A stretch of 9,556 nucleotides of DNA from a bacterium (GTDB taxonomy: Bacteria > Pseudomonadota > Alphaproteobacteria > Rs-D84): assembly GCA_014802705.1 (NCBI GenBank), contig JAAVBR010000051.1, positions 1 through 9,556 on the forward strand, read 5' to 3'. The notes beneath the pieces were generated by a model. It saw nothing but the letters and a program-made list of their open reading frames with translations. It had not been told where the DNA came from and did not search any database. The first letter of the stretch is position 1; every line of letters begins with the position of its first letter. Both the position numbers and the translations under genes were made by a program. Shown piece after piece: positions 1-7,355 of the stretch.

Positions 1-1022
1 TCACCCGAAAACGACAAATCCGCATCCAACAGGTCTGACAAACTGTTGGTATTGGTGCTGCTGGCGCTGGATGTGCTGGTGGGACTGACGATCAAGGCCT
101 CAATTTCATCCAACATGTTGCGGGATTCGGTTGTATCCCGTGCCCCCGTCAGGGCATCTTCGGCCTCGGTCGCACTCATAATGGCGCGGATTTCATCCGC
201 CGACAATCCCACATAACGGATACGTTGGGCCACTTCGTTTAATTGGGTATTTGCCTCTTTCACGGCGGATTCCACACGCGTGTAACGGGATAAATTCGCC
301 GAACAACTGCACCGCTTTTGATTGGCGTCAATCACCGCACAGAATTGATCCATGCAATCGTTGTATTGTTCCTGGCACGATTTGTTTAAATCCGCCACCT
401 GTTCCAGGCGTTCTTTGGCCTCTGCAATTGATTCACGTGTCCCCAGGGTTTGCGTGGTGCTGACACCGACGGCGGCGCGGGATTGGACCGATCGCACCGC
501 GTCCCCGATATTGGATCCGGTCTGGACGCCCGATGTGCCAATGGTGGCGCGGCCCCCAACCTCAGCCGTGGATGGCCGCAGGGATACCCCCGCGCGGCGG
601 ACGGCGGCGCTGCTGTTCAAACTGGCGGCGGTGACGCGGGCATTGCGCCCCACGGTATGAACCGCCGCATCCAGGTTATCCCGCGCCGTGGCGGCGGTGG
701 CACTGCGCGCGGCCGATCCCCGCGATGGGGTCGCCGTGGTGGCGCCGGACGACGTTGTTGACGCGGCCGTGCGGGACACGGTCGTGGATGCGGTTGATGT
801 TGCGTTGGATTCACGCGCGGAAACAGGCGCATCCGATGTCACCACACCGCGTGATACGGTGGTGCGTGATGCCGTGGTCATGGGGGTTGCGGTGTCCGCC
901 GTGCGCGCTGTATCGGTGGTTGTGGATGCGCCCGACGACGGCAGGGCCCGCGACGCCGTCGCGGCCCATGCGCCCGATGCGCATGCCATCATCAAAAACA
1001 GGCATGATGCCACCTTTCTCAT
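1..1022 (-). CDS. Secreted Ser/Thr/Ala-rich protein with five-cysteine motif (3' end outside window)
   Basis: An uninterrupted minus-strand frame runs from the ATG at 1022 to the window edge (340 full codons, no stop), so the C-terminus is missing. Residues 1-20 look like a Sec signal peptide: MRK, a hydrophobic core, then a GAWA cleavage site. Residues about 21-190 are low complexity, dominated by Ser, Thr, Ala, Arg and Val, as in a flexible extracytoplasmic linker. From about residue 200 the composition changes to a folded-looking, partly helical region with cysteines at 216, 223, 228, 238 and 240 (C-x6-C-x4-C-x9-C-x-C), followed by GLSADEIRAIMSATEAE. The close, odd-numbered cysteines could form disulfides or bind metal. 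I do not recognise a named family. The gene lies just downstream of a type IVb pilus operon but has its own promoter. A role with the pilus (surface partner or minor component) is possible but unproven. No hydrophobic prepilin N-terminus is seen, so it is not an obvious pilin. Confidence 0.8.
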   Translation of the reverse strand, partial: MRKVASCLFLMMACASGAWAATASRALPSSGASTTTDTARTADTATPMTTASRTTVSRGVVTSDAPVSARESNATSTASTTVSRTAASTTSSGATTATPSRGSAARSATAATARDNLDAAVHTVGRNARVTAASLNSSAAVRRAGVSLRPSTAEVGGRATIGTSGVQTGSNIGDAVRSVQSRAAVGVSTTQTLGTRESIAEAKERLEQVADLNKSCQEQYNDCMDQFCAVIDANQKRCSCSANLSRYTRVESAVKEANTQLNEVAQRIRYVGLSADEIRAIMSATEAEDALTGARDTTESRNMLDEIEALIVSPTSTSSASSTNTNSLSDLLDADLSFSG

Positions 1023-1031
1023 ATCACGATA

Positions 1032-1061
1032 ATTATATCATAAACGGTTGACGCGGGTAAA
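1032..1061 (-). promoter_or_regulatory. Extended -10 promoter of the cysteine-motif gene
   Basis: On the minus strand a perfect TATAAT (1037-1032) is preceded by TG plus one base, giving the extended -10 TGATATAAT. A weak -35 TTTACC lies 18 bp upstream (1061-1056). The expected transcription start is about 1026-1024, only 1-4 nt before the ATG at 1022. No Shine-Dalgarno sequence precedes that ATG, so the mRNA may be leaderless. Confidence 0.6.
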
Positions 1062-1075
1062 GACAAAAGATGGGG

Positions 1076-2146
1076 TTACCCCAACGCCGCGGTGATTTGA
1101 TCCTGCATCTGGAACGTGCCCAACACCACCCAGGCAATAATCGCCGACACCACCAAGATTCCAAAACTGTTCAACATGTTGGAAATCGCGTCCATCCGCC
1201 GAATGGATTCGGCCAGATAATCGTTCGCCACGCGGGATAAATTCTTGTCAAAATCGGTCATTTCGGAATAAATCGCCAAATCCCCGATAATTTCTTCGTC
1301 CGGGAAATCCAGGCCGATACTGATCAACGCCTGGCCCAGGTTTTCCCCATTGGCGATATGCCGCAACGCCGCGTTTAAAATGTGCCGCAAATACCGGTTG
1401 GCGTTATCCGCCAACATGCGCATGGCGTCCGGCACGGATACCCCCGCCGCCACCATCGCCGACAGGGACATCAGCCACCCGACCGAGACTTTAATTTTAT
1501 ACAAACTCCACGGGGGGACGGCATCAAACCGTGCGCGCAGGCGGCCGGCCCAGTTGGCCAGACTCATCCACATCACCATCACAATGGCGCCAAAGCCCAC
1601 CACAATGGACAACCAATACTGCTGGGCAAAATCGGCCAGTCCAACCAACGCCGCGGCGCCCCCGCGCCACACGACATCCGTTCCCGCCGCCGTGACCAAG
1701 GGCGGCACCAGGTACAGCCCCACCATAATGATAATGCCGAACGTCAACGCCAACAAAAACAACGGATAGGCAACGGCCGACATCATCGCGCGGCGAATGC
1801 GACTGGTGCCGTCCACCACACGCCCGACGTTTTCCAACGCCACCACCAAATTCGCCATATTGCCGGACGTGACCAACAACGTTTCATCCATCGGAATCCA
1901 TCCACGGGTGGCCTCGGAAAAACTCATCCCGCGTTCCAGGTTCTTTTGCCATTCGCGCATCACGATGGCAAAGGGTTCATCCGGTTTGGTGCCGCCCTTG
2001 GATTCAATCATTTCAATCCGCCCCAGCGCATCCATCAACGTGAAATCATTGCGCAACAGGGACGCCAACTTGCGGCATGTGGCCATGCGCTTGTCCGTGT
2101 TTAGGCGGAACACCCATTTGGCATAGAGCAATTCGAGTCTGTTCAT
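1076..2146 (-). CDS. Type IVb pilus inner-membrane platform protein (GspF/PilC family, R64 PilR-like)
   Basis: A 356-aa polytopic protein of the T2SSF (GspF/PilC) superfamily, the cytoplasmic-membrane platform on which the secretion ATPase acts to assemble pilin. It has the usual pattern: an N-terminal helical cytoplasmic domain (about 15-118), a membrane segment at about 121-151, a second at about 168-190, a second cytoplasmic T2SSF domain (about 200-315), and a final membrane helix at about 323-345. The second domain carries the family-like stretch VGWLMSLSAMVAAGVSVPDA (about 222-241), and LESIRR-type residues precede the last helix. At 356 aa it is shorter than classical PilC/GspF (about 400) and close to R64 PilR. 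Its ATG lies 1 nt after the ATPase stop (TGATATG), with a GGGGGTG ribosome site inside the upstream gene, so translation is probably coupled. In R64 this gene is pilR; I leave the symbol blank because pilR also names an unrelated regulator. Confidence 0.85.
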   Translation of the reverse strand: MNRLELLYAKWVFRLNTDKRMATCRKLASLLRNDFTLMDALGRIEMIESKGGTKPDEPFAIVMREWQKNLERGMSFSEATRGWIPMDETLLVTSGNMANLVVALENVGRVVDGTSRIRRAMMSAVAYPLFLLALTFGIIIMVGLYLVPPLVTAAGTDVVWRGGAAALVGLADFAQQYWLSIVVGFGAIVMVMWMSLANWAGRLRARFDAVPPWSLYKIKVSVGWLMSLSAMVAAGVSVPDAMRMLADNANRYLRHILNAALRHIANGENLGQALISIGLDFPDEEIIGDLAIYSEMTDFDKNLSRVANDYLAESIRRMDAISNMLNSFGILVVSAIIAWVVLGTFQMQDQITAALG

Positions 2147-2147
2147 A

Positions 2148-3782
2148 TCAATACACCCCCGGCTGGTCCAACAGACCCACCCAGCGTTCCAATTCGTCGA
2201 TGCCGATAATGCCCTGTAACATCAATTCCATGGCGGCCTCTTTCAACGTGCGCCCGCCCAGGTTTTCCAACCAATACCGCACGGCGCCATCGGTATCGCC
2301 CGCCAGGGCCAAGTGCAAAAATTCACTGTTGGGAATGATGATTTCCCCGGCCTTGATCCGGCCCAATGTCCCGGTGCCACGACATTCTTCGCACCCGGCG
2401 CCGCGGATATACACCTGGCGCAGGCCCAGTTCCCCGAACGCGTCCAACACGCGCTTGTACGCCGGGTGTCCCGGGTGATCGATCAGGCGTTCCCGGCAAT
2501 AGGGACACAGTTTCTTGAACAACCGCATCGACACCAGGCCGCGCATCATGGTTTCTTCTTTTAATTTGAACCCTTCGACCCCCATATCCAGCAAACGCGT
2601 CAATGCCGCCATCGCGGAATTGGCGTGCAGCGTTGTCCACACATTGTGCCCCGACAACGCCCCCTTGACCGTCAATTGGGCGGCGGCCAACGTGCGGATT
2701 TCCCCCACCATCAGGGTATCGGGGTCACTGCGCAGGGCGGCGGCCAGGGCCTCGGTAAATTTTTCTTCGCGTTGGTCTTCGTTCATGGCGTTGGTGACCG
2801 GCATCTGGTGCGCGCCAAAGATTTTTTGTTCGGCCGGATCTTCCACCGTAATCAGATTGATTTCATAATGCCGCTCTTTCAGCATCAAGGACATATTCCG
2901 CACCAATGTCGTTGATTTCCCCGAACTGGTGGGGCCGGCCACCACGACCAATCCGGTCGGGAACGACCGCAGGCGCATCAGCAATTTCTGTTCGTATTCG
3001 CCAAATTCCTGTTCGGTTTTGATCCCTTCGGACGGGTTATCGTACAACAGGCGCATGACGACATAGCGACTGCCGAATGCAATCGGATTAAATTGCATAC
3101 GAATGCCCAAAATCCCCACCGGCAAATACAAATCCCGCGTCCCGCGCAGGGGTGTCCGGCCGTCTTTCTGGGCGGATTGATATTCGTTTTGGGCATAATT
3201 GGAATTGGAAATATCGGCCGATGCAAACGCCGCCCGGACAAAGGATTCCCCCCATTGGGAATTGTATTCCAAGACCGGCTGCATACTGCCGTCGATACGG
3301 AAATAAATGGTGGTTTGATCGGCCACTTCGATATGAATATCCGACACCTTTTGCGCGGCGGCCTTGGCGATAATATCGACAAAGTCCTTTTGCATTTGGT
3401 TGTCGTAATCGGGCCGGGCGCGCGTCCCGCCGGCGCGTTCGGCATTGATTTTATAAATCGCCGCAACCAGACCCAAATCCGCATAGAACGGTTCGCGCAT
3501 CGGGCGGTTTTCTTTGCGCAATAAATCCAGAAATGACAACACGCGCCCGTCATAGCGATGCGTGCGTGAAATAATAATCTGGCCGCCGGAAAAATACGCG
3601 ATCAGCCCCTGCGCATCCGCCGGCAGGGCCATCGCCCCACCCGTCGCCGTCAACAGACGGTTGCCATCCCCCAACAGGTAATCCACAATTTCCTTGTTCT
3701 GGGCGTTTTCCAAGGCCGCCGGCACAGACCGCGCCGTCGTCGCATTGGGATCCGAAATATTTTTTTCGTTGTTGTCCGCCAT
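2148..3782 (-). CDS. Type IVb pilus assembly ATPase (GspE/PilB family, R64 PilQ-like)
   Basis: A 544-aa hexameric-type secretion ATPase that would power pilus subunit assembly from the cytoplasmic face. Motifs appear in order: an N-terminal domain up to about residue 130, an N2 domain with the VSDIHIE signature (about 146-152), Walker A GPTSSGKST (283-291), Asp box ITVEDPAE (311-318), Walker B LMVGEIR (357-363, catalytic E361), and a His box with H379 and H386 in SGHNVWTTLHANS. A tetracysteine zinc site follows: CPYC (426-429) and CEEC (464-467). The zinc site and overall length favour an assembly ATPase (PilB/GspE/R64 PilQ) over a PilT retraction ATPase. The ATG at 3782 has an AGGGG ribosome site 8 nt upstream. 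It follows the PilP-like gene by 26 nt and abuts the platform gene. The symbol pilQ is correct in R64 nomenclature but elsewhere means the secretin, so it is left blank. Confidence 0.9.
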   Translation of the reverse strand: MADNNEKNISDPNATTARSVPAALENAQNKEIVDYLLGDGNRLLTATGGAMALPADAQGLIAYFSGGQIIISRTHRYDGRVLSFLDLLRKENRPMREPFYADLGLVAAIYKINAERAGGTRARPDYDNQMQKDFVDIIAKAAAQKVSDIHIEVADQTTIYFRIDGSMQPVLEYNSQWGESFVRAAFASADISNSNYAQNEYQSAQKDGRTPLRGTRDLYLPVGILGIRMQFNPIAFGSRYVVMRLLYDNPSEGIKTEQEFGEYEQKLLMRLRSFPTGLVVVAGPTSSGKSTTLVRNMSLMLKERHYEINLITVEDPAEQKIFGAHQMPVTNAMNEDQREEKFTEALAAALRSDPDTLMVGEIRTLAAAQLTVKGALSGHNVWTTLHANSAMAALTRLLDMGVEGFKLKEETMMRGLVSMRLFKKLCPYCRERLIDHPGHPAYKRVLDAFGELGLRQVYIRGAGCEECRGTGTLGRIKAGEIIIPNSEFLHLALAGDTDGAVRYWLENLGGRTLKEAAMELMLQGIIGIDELERWVGLLDQPGVY

Positions 3783-3808
3783 TGGATTTGCCCCTGGGTT
3801 ATGCCGAT

Positions 3809-4525
3809 TTAATTCCCGTTGCCGATGTTCAAATGTTGGACCACACCGTCGCGCACAAACGCCACGCCGTCATCCAGGGAAATGGATTGAATGGTGTATC
3901 CATCGACCACTTTGCCGACGGCAATACGCTTGTTCTGGCCATTGGATAAATCTTCGATGGTGGCCTGTAACTGGGCACCGGCGCCGATGACATTGACCAA
4001 ACGATACCGATCGGTGATGGGTTCTTCAACCTCTTCGACCACGGCGACGGTTTCCTGGGCGGTGACACGCGGGGCGGCGGCGGCCTCGGCGGCGCGGGCC
4101 TCCAACGCGGCCTTTTCCGCGGCCAGACGCGCGGCCTCAGTTTCCAGACGGGCGCGTTCGGTTTCCAATTCTTTTTGTTGGGCCTCTACCTGGCCGGACA
4201 GGGTATCGATTTCCATGTGCAGCCGGATTTTTTCCGCCGCCAGACGATCCAATTCCAAATCCAATTGGGCGCGTTCCTTTTCCAACTGCATCAAGACCTT
4301 TTGCTGTTCCAGATCGGTAATCTGTTGAAACAATGTCCCGGACACATCGTACGCGGCGATGGCGTCGGCTGCACGATCGTCCATGGACGGGGTGTCATCG
4401 GTCACCACATATTCGTCGGCAACAATCACATCGTCCATTTCATCAAACGTCGCCGCATGGGCCCCGCCACCCAGAATCGCCATCAGGGGCGCCCCATACA
4501 TTAAAAATTTGATTTTATTTCGCAT
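3809..4525 (-). CDS. pilP: Type IVb pilus biogenesis protein PilP-like, periplasmic with coiled coil
   Basis: A 238-aa exported protein. Residues 1-24 form a signal peptide with an AHA cleavage site. An acidic segment follows, then a long heptad-like coiled coil (about 64-150, rich in Leu, Glu, Ala, Arg and Gln). The compact C-terminal domain (about 172-238) contains YRLVNVIGAGAQLQATIED and VGKVVDGYTIQSIS, resembling the PilP family of R64-type thin pili. In such systems PilP is a periplasmic partner linking the inner-membrane PilO to the outer-membrane secretin. The coiled coil makes it longer than R64 PilP (about 150 aa). The ATG at 4525 overlaps the end of the pilO2-like gene by 11 nt and has a strong AGGTGA Shine-Dalgarno 6 nt upstream, so the start is well supported and coupling is likely. 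The family call rests on the C-terminal pattern plus gene order, because the coiled coil itself is not diagnostic. Confidence 0.75.
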   Translation of the reverse strand: MRNKIKFLMYGAPLMAILGGGAHAATFDEMDDVIVADEYVVTDDTPSMDDRAADAIAAYDVSGTLFQQITDLEQQKVLMQLEKERAQLDLELDRLAAEKIRLHMEIDTLSGQVEAQQKELETERARLETEAARLAAEKAALEARAAEAAAAPRVTAQETVAVVEEVEEPITDRYRLVNVIGAGAQLQATIEDLSNGQNKRIAVGKVVDGYTIQSISLDDGVAFVRDGVVQHLNIGNGN

Positions 4526-5777
4526 AGATGATCACCTCATAGTTCCATGTTTTTGTCGACGCGTTCCAAACCGCGCGCGTCATATAAACCCCATCAAAAG
4601 AATCAAAAATCTGCATAAATTGACCCGGCGTCAATTTGGACGCGGCGGCCACTTCGACCACAGACAGATCCACCGTATCGACCCCATTGCTGATGGTATC
4701 GACAACAACCTCTATATCCACGGGGGTATCGATGGATTGAAAGGCACTGATAACCATCCGCTGAACCGTGTCAGCATCGCGTTCATCCTGGGACGCGAAT
4801 GTGGCCAAATGTGGCAATGCGGCGCGCAGCACGATGTCGGATTCGCCGGCCTCGCTGACAAAAACGCCGGGCATTAAATCTGTGGCCACGGCATAGAATC
4901 CGTCCAACGTCCCGTATCCGCGTTGCAGCGTCGCCGTCGCATACGTTTCCCCACACTGAACCGATCGGGCCGTCCAGCCGGGCACCGGCTGCATCAAAAA
5001 CGCCATCGCGCGATAGCAGACATCCGCCCGCGCGGCAACGTTCGGCAAATAATCGTACGGCAACCGCAACGGTTCGGGTTCGGGGATGGGCTCAATTTCA
5101 AACACCGCATCCAGTTCTTTGTTTTTTTCCTCTATCTGACGCTTGTATTCCGCGGCCAATTCGGGGTTGATGGCAGACACCTGGGGACGCGGGGTCATCA
5201 TTTGGGAAATCGGCCCCCGAAAGAAATAGAGCAATCCCAAAATAAACAGCATCAAAATTCCCAACGACAACATATTGCGGCCGATCACACGGATGGGATG
5301 CAACACCGCGCGCGCGCGCCCGGTGATAATTTCATCCAAACGCCGTTCAATCGCCCGCGGCATTCCCCACGATTCCGGCGCAAAGAACGCCCCCCAATCC
5401 GGAATCTGGGCCAGGCGCACATATTCCGCCCGTGCGTCCGCCACATCGGTAAACAGGCGATCCTCTAAGATAATTCCGTTGCGCACCGCCACCAGATAAA
5501 AGTCCGATCCGGCCGCAAACACCGCCAAGAACGACGAAAATTCGGAAAAGGCATTGACCACTTCGGCCCCGGCGGCCGCCATCCCCGCGCGCAGACCATC
5601 CCGCCGCGCGCCCAACGCCACCATGGATCGATATGGGGTAAATAAATTCAGGCGCCGATCCACATTCCGGGCCAGCGCACGCGCATAATTACGTGCCGGC
5701 GTATCCGCCGACAACGGCTGCCAAAACAAGCCGACCGCGTATCTTTTCCTGTCAACTGTGATATACTGATGTGTCAA
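4515..5777 (-). CDS. pilO2: Type IVb pilus accessory protein PilO2-like (TTG start), bitopic inner-membrane protein
   Basis: A 420-aa protein if translation starts at the TTG at 5777. Its N-terminus, VDRKRYAVGLFWQPL, fits the PAP_PilO family of R64-type pili. The cytoplasmic part (about 1-165) precedes one membrane helix at about 169-186 (LSLGILMLFILGLLYFF). A periplasmic coiled stretch (EYKRQIEEKNKELDAV) follows, then a C-terminal domain with two cysteines that could pair. In R64, PilO is required for thin-pilus assembly and works with PilP, PilQ and PilR, which is the order found here. An upstream in-frame ATG at 5858 would add 27 residues, but it lies upstream of the -10 box (5812-5817) and beside the preceding terminator, so it is unlikely to be transcribed. 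The TTG has a purine-rich AGAGAGAA 7 nt upstream. It heads the operon and overlaps pilP by 11 nt. Confidence 0.8.
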   Translation of the reverse strand: MTHQYITVDRKRYAVGLFWQPLSADTPARNYARALARNVDRRLNLFTPYRSMVALGARRDGLRAGMAAAGAEVVNAFSEFSSFLAVFAAGSDFYLVAVRNGIILEDRLFTDVADARAEYVRLAQIPDWGAFFAPESWGMPRAIERRLDEIITGRARAVLHPIRVIGRNMLSLGILMLFILGLLYFFRGPISQMMTPRPQVSAINPELAAEYKRQIEEKNKELDAVFEIEPIPEPEPLRLPYDYLPNVAARADVCYRAMAFLMQPVPGWTARSVQCGETYATATLQRGYGTLDGFYAVATDLMPGVFVSEAGESDIVLRAALPHLATFASQDERDADTVQRMVISAFQSIDTPVDIEVVVDTISNGVDTVDLSVVEVAAASKLTPGQFMQIFDSFDGVYMTRAVWNASTKTWNYEVIIYAK

Positions 5778-5811
5778 GGGGCCGTTCTCTCTGCTCTTTA
5801 CTCTTGGGACA

Positions 5812-5841
5812 ATTATATCATAATTTTTGGGGCCAGTGCAA
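5812..5841 (-). promoter_or_regulatory. Promoter of the type IVb pilus operon
   Basis: Minus-strand -35 TTGCAC (5841-5836), an 18-bp spacer and -10 TATAAT (5817-5812), with TG one base before the -10 (extended -10). The predicted transcription start is near 5805, giving a leader of about 28 nt to the TTG at 5777. It sits directly after the terminator of the upstream operon, so the pilus genes form an independent transcription unit. Confidence 0.75.
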
Positions 5842-5861
5842 ACACAGAATAACCCCACACC

Positions 5862-5890
5862 AAATAAAAAACGGGGGCATTATGCCCCCG
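5862..5890 (-). terminator. Rho-independent terminator ending the lipid A/lipoprotein operon
   Basis: Positions 5872-5879 and 5883-5890 form an 8-bp, almost all G:C stem (CGGGGGCA with TGCCCCCG) with a 3-nt loop. On the minus strand it is followed by TTTTTTATTT. It begins 20 nt after the lipoprotein stop codon. Confidence 0.9.
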
Positions 5891-5910
5891 ACATTATCGG
5901 CATCCGATTT

Positions 5911-6396
5911 TTAATAACAATTGATGGCGTCCGCCCCATACAGATTGGCCGTGGCACAGGGCACCGGATACTTGGACGCGGTCGGCACCGACACCGGCAC
6001 CGCGGTATAGGTCTTGTATTCATACGGATTGACGGGTGAATCCGCCTGGCCCACGGTCTGGATCCGACGCGGGTTCGGGCAATTATACACGTTCGCCGCC
6101 AACACAAAGGCGCGTTCCGGCCCAAACACCACCCATTCATTCGGACGGGTCCGTTGGCTGGTGATCAAATAGGCGTTTCCGGGCCGGGCCTGGTCCATAA
6201 TACGATTTTCCAGATACCGGCGCGCGTCGTCCGCGTCATAGACGGAAACTTCGGCCTCTAACTTATACAAAAACGTACAGCCCACGGGTTCGCTGTCCAG
6301 TTTTACCAGATATTCACTGCCATTTTGGTTTTTGATATATCCGCCGCACCCGGCCAGTGCCAATAATAATGCGCAAAAAGCAAATGTTTTTTTCAT
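5911..6396 (-). CDS. Small cysteine-containing outer-membrane lipoprotein, hypothetical (possibly DUF4156/RcsF-like)
   Basis: A 161-aa lipoprotein. The N-terminus is MKKTFAFCALLLALAGC, with lipobox LAGC placing the lipidated cysteine at residue 17, followed by Gly-Gly rather than Asp, which favours outer-membrane sorting. The mature part has a Gly-Cys pair in EPVGCTFLYK, a region with RRYLENRIMDQARPGNAYLI, then NVYNC, a Tyr/Pro/Val-rich segment, and two more cysteines near the C-terminus (PCATA and NCY at the end). The arrangement of an early GC, a helix with Leu-Asn and then GNAYL is reminiscent of DUF4156/RcsF-like lipoproteins, but this is only pattern resemblance. The ATG at 6396 has AAGAAGG 5 nt upstream and follows the lpxC stop by 11 nt. 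It has a possible promoter of its own inside the end of lpxC and is the last gene before the terminator. The physiological role is unknown. Confidence 0.85.
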   Translation of the reverse strand: MKKTFAFCALLLALAGCGGYIKNQNGSEYLVKLDSEPVGCTFLYKLEAEVSVYDADDARRYLENRIMDQARPGNAYLITSQRTRPNEWVVFGPERAFVLAANVYNCPNPRRIQTVGQADSPVNPYEYKTYTAVPVSVPTASKYPVPCATANLYGADAINCY

Positions 6397-6407
6397 ATTC
6401 GCCTTCT

Positions 6408-7355
6408 TTATCTTTTTGGTTCATCGTCTACTATATCATAATTTGCCGGATCACTAAACAATTTTTTCAAGACCAGATTGTTTAACGCATGACTGCCCTT
6501 GTACGATTCCAAGAATCCGCAGACCAGGCCGCCTGACGTGTACATATCGCCCAGGGCATCAATCACCTTGTGCCGGACAAATTCATCGGGCCAATACAGG
6601 GGATTTAATGTGCCGTCGCCGGCATCATTTAACGCAATAACATTCGTTTCATCCGCGCCGCGGCCCATACCATGACGCTTTAAATATTCCCATTCACTGA
6701 ATTTGCCAAATGTCCGTGCGGCAGACACATCGGCGTCAAAGGCCGCGCCCGCCGCCGCCGACCCGTCAAAGGCATATTCATAGGTCTGATGCCCGATAAT
6801 TTTTTCGGGATACACCAGGGTCGCCCGCACGCGCAGGGTATGCGCATCACCGGGGCTTAGGCGCACGAAACCGTCACTGCGCCGATGCTGAATTTTATTC
6901 ATAAGCCAGACCATCATACGCTGGCGCCAGGGTAATTGACGTAATGCCTCGCGCTGACTGACCGTCACGGGGCGCCGCACGATAATGCGTTGCATTTTCC
7001 CATCCGTCACGCCGGCCCGCCGAATGGCGTCCAAAAACACGCGCGCGGATCCGTCACAGATGGGGGTTTCCGGCCCATCGATTTCGATCGTCGCCGCGTC
7101 CACCCCCGCCAGCAATAATGCCGCCATCAGGTGTTCCACCGTCTGAACCTGATGCGGGGCGGTGCCAATCGTCGTGTTGCGCAATTTGGTGTCCCCCACA
7201 TGATCGTATGTGGCGGGAATCTGGGGCGCGTTCGGCACATCGGTGCGGACAAAGAAAATCCCGGGCGTCCGGCGCGGGCGCAATGTCATATGGGCCGGCA
7301 ATCCCGAATGAATGCCGCGGCCTGAAATCTTAACGGTGTGTTTGAGTGTGGGCAT
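6408..7355 (-). CDS. lpxC: UDP-3-O-acyl-N-acetylglucosamine deacetylase LpxC
   Basis: A 315-aa zinc-dependent deacetylase catalysing the committed step of lipid A synthesis in the cytoplasm. It opens with the family's VKISGRGIHSG. The zinc-binding and catalytic motifs are present: VEHLMAAL (E74, H75), RHKVIDALGD (H252, D256, D260) and the catalytic His in KGSHALNN (H279). IEIDGPETPICDGSARVFL (about 90-108) is the conserved core of the first domain. Length matches the family (about 300-315). The ATG at 7355 has a strong AGGAGAG site 5 nt upstream, and its first 26 nt overlap the end of lpxK, so the two are probably translationally coupled. LpxC usually sits at the end of the division/cell-wall (ftsA-ftsZ) cluster; its place directly after lpxK here is less common. 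Confidence 0.97.
   Translation of the reverse strand: MPTLKHTVKISGRGIHSGLPAHMTLRPRRTPGIFFVRTDVPNAPQIPATYDHVGDTKLRNTTIGTAPHQVQTVEHLMAALLLAGVDAATIEIDGPETPICDGSARVFLDAIRRAGVTDGKMQRIIVRRPVTVSQREALRQLPWRQRMMVWLMNKIQHRRSDGFVRLSPGDAHTLRVRATLVYPEKIIGHQTYEYAFDGSAAAGAAFDADVSAARTFGKFSEWEYLKRHGMGRGADETNVIALNDAGDGTLNPLYWPDEFVRHKVIDALGDMYTSGGLVCGFLESYKGSHALNNLVLKKLFSDPANYDIVDDEPKR
6430..6440 (-). promoter_or_regulatory. Possible internal promoter for the lipoprotein gene
   Basis: Inside the 3' end of lpxC the minus strand reads TATGATATAGT, an extended -10 (TG-A-TATAGT, hexamer 6435-6430) like those before the pilus operon and the cysteine-motif gene. No good -35 is seen at normal spacing. The start would fall near 6423, about 27 nt before the lipoprotein ATG. 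Confidence 0.4.

Noticed and set aside
1..1022. The secreted protein as the pilin of the type IVb system
   Set aside because: It lacks the prepilin leader (G/A-[F/M/L]-x4-E before a long hydrophobic helix) and has an ordinary Sec signal peptide instead.
688..1032. Plus-strand frame of 114 codons, Val/Asp/Ala-rich
   Set aside because: It is the shadow of the Ser/Thr-rich stalk of the minus-strand secreted protein, with no ribosome site or recognisable domain.
1382..2104. Plus-strand frame of 240 codons, His/Gln/Arg-rich
   Set aside because: It lies opposite the GspF-family gene, whose motifs and membrane helices are clear. The composition is what GC-rich antisense reading gives.
4359..4877. 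Plus-strand frame of 172 codons
   Set aside because: It is antisense to the PilP/PilO2-like genes, which have family features, coupling and good start signals.
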